A DNA stretch of 64,000 nucleotides from Nitrospira japonica (lineage in GTDB: Bacteria > Nitrospirota > Nitrospiria > Nitrospirales > Nitrospiraceae), in NCBI RefSeq assembly GCF_900169565.1, contig NZ_LT828648.1, positions 1,676,876 to 1,740,875 of the forward strand, given 5' to 3'. A program made the translations under genes and the position numbers. Under the pieces are notes generated by a model, which saw nothing but the letters and a program-made list of their open reading frames with translations, was not told the DNA's origin and made no database searches. Shown here piece after piece: positions 56,653 to 64,000 of this stretch (position 1 is its first letter; every line of letters begins with the position of its first letter).

Positions 56653-57017
56653 GGGCTCCTCAAATTCGGTGGACGATTGTCCGGCCTCTACCGTGTATTC
56701 AGCGCGGCTTGACCGGCAATTGCGTAGTTCTTGCGATAGTAGCGGAGAGAGGGTGGGGTTGTCTATCTATTCGATAGTATGGATGCGCACGCAATAGTGG
56801 TAGCGAGGCCCACCGGAATGCTCCACGCTCGCTTGACACTACTTTTCGGGCACTTGTAAGATGGCGCTTTCGAGGCCTTCCTCCCTTGGTTGTATCAAAG
56901 GACCTATCGCCAGTGACGGTATCTCCTTCCGGCCTGTAATCGTCCTTGTCAATCGGTGACGGCGCCCGGGGCCAGAAGATTGCGTGTCTGGTGTAGAGAA
57001 ATGGAATTTGTCAGACC
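56653..57017. other. 365-bp divergent region between metK and resB
   Basis: It holds a plus-strand promoter (56833-56862) and a small inverted repeat ctatc-tattc-gatag near 56764-56778. No riboswitch, RNA or small gene could be supported. Confidence 0.5.
56833..56862 (+). promoter_or_regulatory. Predicted promoter of the cytochrome c maturation operon
   Basis: TTGACA (56833-56838), 18-nt spacer, TAAGAT (56857-56862); leaves about 150 nt of leader before resB. Confidence 0.45.
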
Positions 57018-58445
57018 ATGAACGGTCAGCCTGACGCGACCGCCGAGCGCGAAACGCCCCGCAATCCCGCTCCTGGGCTTGGCTGGGAAGAATTCTCCCG
57101 CGAACTCGTGGAATTCTTCGCCTCGATCAAGCTGGCGATGTTTCTCTTCCTCTTCATCGCCGTTACCGCCACCATCGGGACGGTCATCCAACAGGGAGAA
57201 CGACCCGAGACCTACATTCAAGAGTACGGCGAGAACGCCTACCGGTGGTTTCTACGGTTGGGCATCACGGATGTCTATCATACGTGGTGGTTTACCAGCC
57301 TGCTGGGATTGCTGTGCGTCAATTCCCTGACGTGCTTCTATAAGCGATTTCCCTCGGTGTGGCGGTCGATGAAGCAGGACAAGGTCAGCGTGTCGATGGC
57401 CTTCGTCAAAGGCATGAAGCAACAGGCCGAGATTCCCGTCCGTGGCGACAAGGAAGCGGTCGCCCAGTCGCTGGCCCAGCATTTTATCGAGCGAGGCTAC
57501 CGCGTCTTGGCGAAGAATGAGGCGGGAGAAGTCACGGTATACGCCACCAAGGGCGTGCTCGGGCGCGTCGGTGCCCATATGGCACACTTGAGTGCGACGG
57601 TGATCGTCGTGGGCGGTCTGCTGGGCAGCTACTACGGATTTCAGGAGTTCGGCGTCTGTCTGGAGGGACAGACGTATCACATTCCACGCGGAGACTTCGA
57701 TCTCAAAGTCGATAAGTTCTGGATCGACTATCACGAGAATGGGGCCGTGAAGTCCTACAACAGCACCCTGACCGTCATCGAAGGCGGTAGGCCTCAGTTG
57801 ACCAAGACGATTACCGTGAACGATCCCCTCGTCTATAAAGGCATCTGGTTCTACCAGTCCAGTTACGGGGACGCCTGGGATCAGATCGAGATCGCACGGC
57901 TCAATATCAAGGACAAAGAGTCGGATAAAATCATCAAAACGGTCGACCTCGAATGGCAGAAAGAGCAGGCGATCGACGAGCTGAAATTGAAGCTGGCGCT
58001 TACGGACTTCGTCGCCGATTTTGCCTTCAACTCGACCGAGAAGAAGGTCTATTCCAAGACCGTCGAACATGCCAATCCGGCGATCAAATTGACCGTCAAC
58101 GAGCGGAGCACCGTGGACGCCACTCCGTGGATCTTCTATCAATTCCCCGACCTCTTCGACATCAAGGATTCAAAGTACCAGTTTGAATTGATCGGCTATA
58201 AACCGAAGAAATACACCGGGCTTCAGATCGCCAAGAATCCCGGCATCAACATCGTCTGGCTCGGTTCCACCATGATCGTGGTCGGCATCACGCTGTCGTC
58301 CTTCATCTACCACCGACGGTTGTGGACGAAGATCGTCTCGTCCGAGCAGGGCTCGACCGTGCATTTGGGCGGAACGACGCACAAGAGCCAGATCGATTTT
58401 CAGAAGGAATTCCGTAAGCTTACGGAAAAAATCCGTACGTTCTGA
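57018..58445 (+). CDS. resB: Cytochrome c biogenesis protein ResB/Ccs1
   Basis: 475-aa system II protein. F-A-S-I-K-L-A-M-F-L-F-L opens the first span, further spans at about 85-105 and 185-205 and a last one near 415-435 enclose a large periplasmic domain. With CcsA it exports and attaches heme to apocytochromes. First gene of the resB-ccsA-thioredoxin-ccdA operon. Confidence 0.92.
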   Translation: MNGQPDATAERETPRNPAPGLGWEEFSRELVEFFASIKLAMFLFLFIAVTATIGTVIQQGERPETYIQEYGENAYRWFLRLGITDVYHTWWFTSLLGLLCVNSLTCFYKRFPSVWRSMKQDKVSVSMAFVKGMKQQAEIPVRGDKEAVAQSLAQHFIERGYRVLAKNEAGEVTVYATKGVLGRVGAHMAHLSATVIVVGGLLGSYYGFQEFGVCLEGQTYHIPRGDFDLKVDKFWIDYHENGAVKSYNSTLTVIEGGRPQLTKTITVNDPLVYKGIWFYQSSYGDAWDQIEIARLNIKDKESDKIIKTVDLEWQKEQAIDELKLKLALTDFVADFAFNSTEKKVYSKTVEHANPAIKLTVNERSTVDATPWIFYQFPDLFDIKDSKYQFELIGYKPKKYTGLQIAKNPGINIVWLGSTMIVVGITLSSFIYHRRLWTKIVSSEQGSTVHLGGTTHKSQIDFQKEFRKLTEKIRTF

Positions 58446-58553
58446 TCTGCGACGGGGAGGTAGTCAAACGGCTGCTTTCTTGGGTATCATGACTGATGCT
58501 GGGCAAGACCGCCGCAAGTTGATTCGCAAGTTGATCCGAGAGACGGAGGCTGC

Positions 58554-59468
58554 ATGGTCCGATCACTTTTTCTGTTCGACATGACGTTCTGGTTGTATCT
58601 GGCGGCGTTGACGCTGTATGTCGCATATCTCTTCGCCAGGCGGCCTGCCATGGCGTTGGCTCCCGCAGGCCATCCGTCCGAGGATTTCGAGGAACGGGAC
58701 GGCGCCTGGGCGACGCAGTTGGGTCAGGTCGCCACGCTGGTCACCATCTTCGGATGGCTCGTGAATACCGGGGCGTTGCTGACCCGGGCGTTTGAACGGC
58801 TGGAACATTCCGGCACGTTCGCACCCTGGTCCAATCAGTTTGAAGCCATGGCCTATGTGTCATGGGCCATCATCCTGGGCTACGTGTTATTGGAGGTGCG
58901 ATACAAGATCAAGGCGATCGGCGCATTCGTCGTCGGAATCGGATTCATTGCGATGGGCGCGGCGTCGCTGTTGCCGTATCGCTACCAGACGGCCGAACCC
59001 CTCGTCCCGGCCCTCAACAGTTATTGGATTTACATTCATGTCTCCGTCACGCTGACGAGCTATGCGGCGTTTGCCATGGCGGGAGGACTCGGGTTGATGT
59101 ATCTGTTCAAAGAGCGGGCGGAGCTCCGGGGAAGCCAATCCCGCTTTTACGCGGCGTTTCCCGAGTTGGAGACCATCGATGAATTGGGCTACAAGGCCAT
59201 CATGATCGGGTTCCCGTTACTGGCCTTCGGCATCATCCTCGGCGCCATGTGGGCCAACTATGCTTGGGGCGGCTACTGGAGTTGGGATCCGAAAGAAACC
59301 TGGTCGTTGATTGTGTGGCTCATCTATGGCGCGTACATTCATGCCCGCATGACCCGAGGATGGGAAGGACGACGAGCCGCGATCTATGCGGTCTTCGGGT
59401 TCCTCATGGTGATCTTCTGTTTTTGGGGGGTGAACTTCCTCTTGTCGGGATTGCACGCCTACGCGTAG
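58554..59468 (+). CDS. ccsA: Cytochrome c biogenesis heme-handling protein CcsA/ResC
   Basis: 304 aa, about eight spans, with the tryptophan-rich heme motif W-A-N-Y-A-W-G-G-Y-W-S-W-D-P-K-E-T-W and conserved His residues in flanking loops. ATG 58554 follows cggaggctgc. Partner of resB. Confidence 0.94.
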   Translation: MVRSLFLFDMTFWLYLAALTLYVAYLFARRPAMALAPAGHPSEDFEERDGAWATQLGQVATLVTIFGWLVNTGALLTRAFERLEHSGTFAPWSNQFEAMAYVSWAIILGYVLLEVRYKIKAIGAFVVGIGFIAMGAASLLPYRYQTAEPLVPALNSYWIYIHVSVTLTSYAAFAMAGGLGLMYLFKERAELRGSQSRFYAAFPELETIDELGYKAIMIGFPLLAFGIILGAMWANYAWGGYWSWDPKETWSLIVWLIYGAYIHARMTRGWEGRRAAIYAVFGFLMVIFCFWGVNFLLSGLHAYA

Positions 59469-59585
59469 CAACGGGACGCTAGTCCCGGCCGCCGGCGCCA
59501 AGTTCGTTTGCCTGCTCTTCATTGTGCCGGATGTCGGCTCACCGTCAAGACGGCTGCGCGTGCCGGGTCGGTGAGTCACGGAGGG

Positions 59586-60209
59586 ATGCCCTTGCTTGAT
59601 CAATCCATGCCTGTCTCGACGAGCAAACCCGGCCCCACTCGGCTGCTGATTCTGATCGCCGGAACGGTGATTCTGGTTTTGACGTTCGCCATCGTCTGGC
59701 TCCAGAGTGCAAAGTACGAACCGCTGGCCGTGGGCAAATCGGCTCCGGACTTCGCGTTGTCCGATCTCAACGATAAATCCTATCGGTTGTCGGACTTTCG
59801 CGGAAAGGTCGTGTTCTTGAATTTCTGGGCGACGTGGTGCAAACCGTGCCGGGAAGAAATGCCGTCAATGGAGATCCTTAACAAGAACTTCGAGAAGGAC
59901 GGGCTGGTTATTCTCGCGGTGAGCATTGATCGCGTGACGACGACGAAGGAGATTCCTCCGTTCGTGAAGGGACTGAATCTGACTTTTCCCGTGTTGATCG
60001 ATTCCTGGGGCAAGACTGACAAGCCGTACAAGCGGATGGGAGTGCCCGAAACGTTTATCATCGACCAGGAGGGCATCATTCGGGAAATCGTGATTGGGCC
60101 CAGAGACTGGACGAGATTGGACAGCCTGCAGATATTGACCAAGTTGCTGAACGTCACCCCAAAGGCTGCGACCATCGGGCCGGCCGGATTGACGATTGTG
60201 AAGGGATGA
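59586..60209 (+). CDS. Membrane-anchored TlpA/ResA-like thioredoxin
   Basis: 207 aa: one N-terminal span (about 20-38), then a thioredoxin fold with W-A-T-W-C-K-P-C and a cis-Pro in V-P-E-T-F. Predicted to keep apocytochrome C-x2-C-H thiols reduced, fed by CcdA. The start is uncertain: GGAGGG touches ATG 59586 and fits TTG 59592 better; ATG 59607 is also open. The stop overlaps the next gene (ATGA). Confidence 0.88.
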   Translation: MPLLDQSMPVSTSKPGPTRLLILIAGTVILVLTFAIVWLQSAKYEPLAVGKSAPDFALSDLNDKSYRLSDFRGKVVFLNFWATWCKPCREEMPSMEILNKNFEKDGLVILAVSIDRVTTTKEIPPFVKGLNLTFPVLIDSWGKTDKPYKRMGVPETFIIDQEGIIREIVIGPRDWTRLDSLQILTKLLNVTPKAATIGPAGLTIVKG

Positions 60210-60745
60210 AACGCATTGCCTTGCAGGTAGGTCTCGTGGTGCTGGCGTTTGCCGGAGCCGGACCCCTGTGGTCCGATGCGGGCCCGGTTGTTCCGGTTGC
60301 CAAGCGCAGTCTGGTCAAGCCAGGGGACACGGCGCCGAACTTTCAGTTGCGGGATCTCGAGGGCCGGATGATGTCGTTGTCGGACCTGCGTGGTAAAGTG
60401 GTGCTCATCAATTTTTGGGCGACGTGGTGCGGCCCATGCCGGGTGGAAATGCCCGCCATGGAACAACTTTATCGGGACTATTCCAGGAATGACTTCGAAA
60501 TTCTGGCCGTGTCCACCGATCCCCAGGGCGTGGCCGTCACCAGGCCGTTCCAGCAGGAAAATCGGTTGACGTTCCCCATTTTGCACGACGCCGAATATCG
60601 CATCGGGCTCGTCTACGGCGCGCGCAGCCTCCCCATGACATTTATGGTCGATCGCCAAGGGGTCGTGCGCCATCAAATCTTCGGCGCGCGTGACTGGGCC
60701 GCCCCGGAGGCCCATCAACTGATCGACCTGTTGCTGAAGACATAG
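60206..60745 (+). CDS. Exported TlpA-family thiol-disulfide protein
   Basis: 179 aa with a cleavable signal (M-K-R-I-A-L to about W-S-D-A) rather than an anchor. Thioredoxin site W-A-T-W-C-G-P-C and cis-Pro in L-P-M-T-F. Paralogue of the preceding gene and coupled to it; one may reduce cytochromes and the other a different partner. Confidence 0.88.
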   Translation: MKRIALQVGLVVLAFAGAGPLWSDAGPVVPVAKRSLVKPGDTAPNFQLRDLEGRMMSLSDLRGKVVLINFWATWCGPCRVEMPAMEQLYRDYSRNDFEILAVSTDPQGVAVTRPFQQENRLTFPILHDAEYRIGLVYGARSLPMTFMVDRQGVVRHQIFGARDWAAPEAHQLIDLLLKT

Positions 60746-60756
60746 GCAGGCCGACC

Positions 60757-61503
60757 TTGTCCCAGTCGATGTCCAATATCTCGCTGATCGCGGCATTTTC
60801 CGCCGGGCTGTTGTCCTTCGTGTCGCCCTGCGTGTTGCCGCTCGTTCCTTCCTACATTTCTTACATCACGGGGTTGTCGATCGAGGAACTGACCGATGCC
60901 GGCACACGATCTCGCTTTCGATCGGAGATCGTGGCCAACGCGCTGTTGTTCATCGCGGGATTTTCGGCCGTCTTTATCGCGTTCGGCGCATCCGCCAGCT
61001 TCGTCGGCCAACTATTGATCACCTATCAGGACCACATCCGTCGCATCGGCGGCGTGTTGATCGTCATTTTCGGCCTCTATCTGCTCGGAATCTTGAACAT
61101 CAATTTTCTTCAGATGGAGCATCGATTCCAGTTTCGCAATCGGCCGGTCGGCTATGCCGGCTCCTTTCTGATCGGGATTGCCTTCGCGGCCGGATGGACT
61201 CCTTGCGTCGGACCGGTGCTCGGCACGATCCTTCTGTATGCGAGCACCACCGATTCGCTGATGACCGGAGTCTTGCTGTTGACCAGCTATTCCTTGGGGT
61301 TAGGACTTCCCTTGTTTCTGACGGCCCTCGGCGTCGACCGGTTCCTTGCATACTTCAAGCAGGCTCGTGCCTACCTCTGGGGAGTGTCGACCGTGAGCGG
61401 CGTGCTGTTGGTGGTCGTGGGCATTATGATCTATGCGAACTCGCTGACCATGATCACCAGCTTCCTGGAGCGGTACGGCATCGGCTGGTATCTCGGCCAG
61501 TGA
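60757..61503 (+). CDS. ccdA: Cytochrome c biogenesis protein CcdA
   Basis: 248 aa, six spans. S-P-C-V-L-P-L-V-P and G-W-T-P-C-V-G-P-V-L hold the two redox Cys residues that pass electrons from cytosolic thioredoxin to the periplasmic TlpA proteins. TTG 60757 is 11 bp after the previous stop; ATG 60769 is an alternative. Confidence 0.92.
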   Translation: MSQSMSNISLIAAFSAGLLSFVSPCVLPLVPSYISYITGLSIEELTDAGTRSRFRSEIVANALLFIAGFSAVFIAFGASASFVGQLLITYQDHIRRIGGVLIVIFGLYLLGILNINFLQMEHRFQFRNRPVGYAGSFLIGIAFAAGWTPCVGPVLGTILLYASTTDSLMTGVLLLTSYSLGLGLPLFLTALGVDRFLAYFKQARAYLWGVSTVSGVLLVVVGIMIYANSLTMITSFLERYGIGWYLGQ

Positions 61504-61868
61504 CGTGATGTTGAAAAAGTCCTTCAGCATCGTTCTCACGTCGCTCATTGCGGCCGACCGCGGAACGAAGCGTCTCGGCGCTTCGGGGATTCCTGTTTCT
61601 TCATAAGGCCTGCCTGAACGTTTCAAGGGGCTATCCTTCCCTCACTATCACCTCTTATCGGCAAGACCCCCTGAGGGCCTTGTGCGTCCGCTCGGAGAAT
61701 TCTCAGGGCGCGTCACGAGTTTTCGGGCTGGCGGAACAGCTTGTTCAGCGAGCGAGGAGCCGAAGCATACGTTGTTCGGTGAGTGAGGACGACGCAAGAC
61801 CGGGGCTATTCACCGCGGATGCCGATGAAAGCGTCCGGATAATCGCCTTCAAGCTGCTCGTCAGCCTG
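61504..61868. other. 365-bp intergenic region with a possible dispersed-repeat remnant
   Basis: Starts with gatgttgaaaaagtccttc, resembling degenerate interspersed segments seen in Nitrospira-type genomes. This is a recollection, not a comparison made here. No gene was found. Confidence 0.3.
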
Positions 61869-62807
61869 CTAGCACCAGGCTCCGAGGCGGCAATTGACGA
61901 ACGACCCTGTCAGCGAGCTGGCCGACGGGATCTGAACGGATCCGGCGGAGGGGGAAGAGCTGAGGCCATTGGCCAGAATGGAGGAGCCGTCGGAAGCGGC
62001 GGAACCCGTTCCGTCCGGTGATGGAGAAGCGGAGGCCGGTTTTTTGGCCACCACGGTATCGGATTTCGACGGGCCGATCTTGGCTAACAGTTTCGCCCCA
62101 TCACGGGAATGCCCGGCGTTCGGATATTTCTGCGCAAGCAGCGTCAGCTTGTCGCTGGCCCAATCGTCCGCGCCCATTTCATGATAGCTGAGGGCGAGGA
62201 AGTAGAGGGCATCCGGCGCCACGGACTTATCAGGGTAGAGCTGCATGATCTGTTCGAACCGATGTGCCGCGGCGAGGTACGAGCCCCGGCGATAGTAGAA
62301 CTGTCCTACGAAGAGGTGCATCTGGGCGAGCAGATCGTGGCATTCCTGGACCTTCTGCACGGCCTGCCCGTCATAGCGGCTGCCGGGATAATCTCGGCGT
62401 AGGCGATCGAAGGATTCGATGGCTTTCTGAACCGGTTCCGGGTCGCGCTCGATGCCCTTGGCGCGCTTCATTTGACTCTCACCGATGCGAAACGCGGCAT
62501 AGGAAGCCAGTTGATGGCTTCGATGGAGGTCGAGGAAATGGTTGTACTCGACAATGGCCTCGGCATACTCTTCTTTTTCGAAGAAGGCCTCGCCGCGCTT
62601 CATAATGACGTTCGGATCGTAGTTCTTCTCGATCGTATCCCCGAGAAAAATCGACTCGTCCGTTCCGCTGAGGGCCTTCTTCGACGCCTGGTCTCCGCTC
62701 TTGTGCGAGCTCGAACAACCCATGAGCAGGCCAAGCACGATGACGGGCAGGATGAACCGTCGTCCATCGCCTGCCACAGCGCGGAAATTATTGCCAAACC
62801 GACGCAT
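61869..62807 (-). CDS. bamD: Outer membrane assembly lipoprotein BamD-like
   Basis: 312 aa. Lipobox L-L-M-G-C near residue 29, then tetratricopeptide-type helices (about 70-235; Y-A-E-A-I-V-E-Y, Y-P-G-S-R-Y, A-A-H-R-F-E-Q-I) as in YfiO/BamD, followed by a Ser/Pro-rich C-terminal extension of about 70 residues unlike E. coli BamD. ATG 62807 follows a gaggttgt. Part of the beta-barrel assembly machinery. Confidence 0.85.
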   Translation of the reverse strand: MRRFGNNFRAVAGDGRRFILPVIVLGLLMGCSSSHKSGDQASKKALSGTDESIFLGDTIEKNYDPNVIMKRGEAFFEKEEYAEAIVEYNHFLDLHRSHQLASYAAFRIGESQMKRAKGIERDPEPVQKAIESFDRLRRDYPGSRYDGQAVQKVQECHDLLAQMHLFVGQFYYRRGSYLAAAHRFEQIMQLYPDKSVAPDALYFLALSYHEMGADDWASDKLTLLAQKYPNAGHSRDGAKLLAKIGPSKSDTVVAKKPASASPSPDGTGSAASDGSSILANGLSSSPSAGSVQIPSASSLTGSFVNCRLGAWC

Positions 62808-62967
62808 CACAACCTCGGTATTCTCAGGCCAGGAGCCAACCTGACGCAGGTCAGTTGTAGCAGGAGATGTGGTCAATTGCAACGAAGTCCGGCGAGTTGA
62901 CCCCTTGGGCAACGGGCCCTATAATCCCGCAGCTTATGCGATGTCATCAAGGCAACCGCGGCACGTC

Positions 62968-63960
62968 ATGATCCACGCCAGAATAGTCGGAACAGGCTCT
63001 TACCTGCCCGAACGGGTGGTATCAAATGCAGAGGTTGCCGGGACTCTTGGAATTGATCCTTCAACGGTGACCCGTCTCACCGGTATCGCCGAGCGGCGAT
63101 GGGCCGACCCGTCGCAAGCCTCATCCGATCTGGCCGTAGAGGCTTGCCGGCGAGCGATGGATGCAGCGGGGATTGCTCCCTCGTCGGTCGAAGCCATTGT
63201 TTTGTCGACGACTTCACCTGACATGGCCTTCCCGTCTACCGCCTGCCTTCTGCAACGCAAGTTGGGCTGCCCGGGGGGACCGGCTTTCGATCTGTCCGCG
63301 TCTTGCTCCGGATTTCTTTATGCGTTGTCGATGGCGGATGCCATGGTTCGAAGCGGCCAAGTGACCCAATGTTTGGTCGTGGCGACCGAGATCAAGTCGC
63401 GGACGCTGGATCCGAACGATGCCGACACCGCGCTGTTGTTCGGGGACGGAGCTGGTGCGGTTGTGGTCCGGGCCGAGCAGGCCGGAGCCCAACCTAACGG
63501 AGGCATTCTAGGCCTGCGGATCCATGCCGAAGGCGCCGGGCATGACTTGATCCGTATTCCTATGGGAGGCTCGCGAACGCCGGCGACGGAGGCGACATTC
63601 AGCAGGCCTGGGACCACCCTCCGCATGCGGGGAGGGCCGTTATTCCGATTGGCCGTGAAGAAATTGAACCAGGCGATCCGGGACCTTCTCAAGGAGTTCG
63701 GCGTGACGCTGGACGACGTGGCCCATCTGGTTTTGCATCAGGCGAACGGACGGATCCTATCCAGCCTCGCGGCCAAGCTTGGCCTCCCGGTTTCCAAACT
63801 CTGCTCGGTGATCGAACGTGCGGGCAACACCTCGTCCGCCTCGGTGCCGGTTGCCCTGGATTATGCGGTGCGTTCCGGCAGAATCAGGCAGCAGGATCTG
63901 GTGGTGCTGGGAAGTTTCGGAGGCGGGATCACCTGGGCGACGGGACTGATTCGGTGGTAG
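62968..63960 (+). CDS. fabH: 3-oxoacyl-ACP synthase III, second copy
   Basis: 330 aa KAS III paralogue. Cys113 in D-L-S-A-S-C-S-G-F, His in L-H-Q-A-N-G and Asn in G-N-T-S-S-A complete the triad. It is divergent in sequence from the copy at 10600 and is outside the fab operon; it may prefer a different primer or serve a secondary pathway. ATG 62941 would add 9 residues. Confidence 0.9.
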   Translation: MIHARIVGTGSYLPERVVSNAEVAGTLGIDPSTVTRLTGIAERRWADPSQASSDLAVEACRRAMDAAGIAPSSVEAIVLSTTSPDMAFPSTACLLQRKLGCPGGPAFDLSASCSGFLYALSMADAMVRSGQVTQCLVVATEIKSRTLDPNDADTALLFGDGAGAVVVRAEQAGAQPNGGILGLRIHAEGAGHDLIRIPMGGSRTPATEATFSRPGTTLRMRGGPLFRLAVKKLNQAIRDLLKEFGVTLDDVAHLVLHQANGRILSSLAAKLGLPVSKLCSVIERAGNTSSASVPVALDYAVRSGRIRQQDLVVLGSFGGGITWATGLIRW

Positions 63961-64000
63961 CGATTCCGAAGAGGCGGGACCGCGTTTTCGCCGCACCGGG

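Noticed and set aside
56653-56800. SAM riboswitch before metK
   Set aside because: No SAM-I, SAM-II or SAH-type conserved core could be seen in the short leader; a covariance search would be needed to be sure.

Overview
The window reads as a bacterial chromosome segment from Nitrospira or a close relative (phylum Nitrospirota). The main reason is a reductive TCA cycle gene set: a five-subunit 2-oxoacid:ferredoxin oxidoreductase, two-subunit ATP-citrate lyase (AclB/AclA), aconitase, a monomeric NADP-type isocitrate dehydrogenase, soluble-type fumarate reductase/succinate dehydrogenase subunits and succinyl-CoA ligase. System II cytochrome c maturation and a YceD-RpmF-PlsX-Fab block fit the same lineage. 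No nitrite or ammonia oxidation genes, rRNA, tRNA, CRISPR array or intact mobile element were found here, so the genus is an inference from gene content.

Layout. 1-1.4 kb: end of ychF and a PagL-like lipid A deacylase. 1.5-6.4 kb, minus strand: a compact imuB-dnaE2-udgX mutagenesis/repair operon in which each junction overlaps by 4 nt, with a palindromic operator-like site over its promoter. 6.6-15.8 kb: a Yip1 membrane protein, rpsF-ssb-rpsR, yceD-rpmF, then plsX-fabH-fabD-fabG-acpP-fabF-rnc (lipid synthesis). 15.9-24.2 kb: two tandem cyclophilins, a Cys/His-rich protein coupled to a beta-propeller protein, the one-carbon genes folD-metF-panB, a sterol-desaturase-like membrane enzyme, apaH, queF, and a free-standing MetV/MTHFR C-terminal zinc domain.

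24.6-28.8 kb: the porB-G-D-E-A operon, ending in a strong terminator. 28.9-32.6 kb: small unknowns, an Rsm22-family methyltransferase, a dual-specificity-like phosphatase and an Fpg/MutM glycosylase. 32.8-45.9 kb: aclB-aclA-acn-icd-frdB-frdA-sucC-lipoprotein-sucD. Together with the por operon this covers citrate cleavage through to 2-oxoacid synthesis, the core of autotrophic carbon fixation.

45.9-54 kb is accessory: a metallo-beta-lactamase-fold hydrolase, DUF72, a ferritin-like/VIT1 iron transporter, a PilZ-REC protein, an unlisted 41-aa membrane peptide, an outer-membrane protein, a decayed receiver domain, an alcohol dehydrogenase and a cyclase-family hydrolase. 54.1-56.7 kb: ahcY and metK (methyl cycle), each with its own terminator. 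57-61.5 kb: resB-ccsA-two TlpA/ResA-like thioredoxins-ccdA (system II cytochrome c biogenesis). 61.9-64 kb: bamD and a second FabH paralogue.

The best leads for something under-described are the UdgX-containing mutasome operon with its operator, the stand-alone MetV-like domain behind a leaderless-looking promoter, the fumarate reductase variant without the covalent-FAD histidine, and the 41-aa Cys/His membrane peptide.
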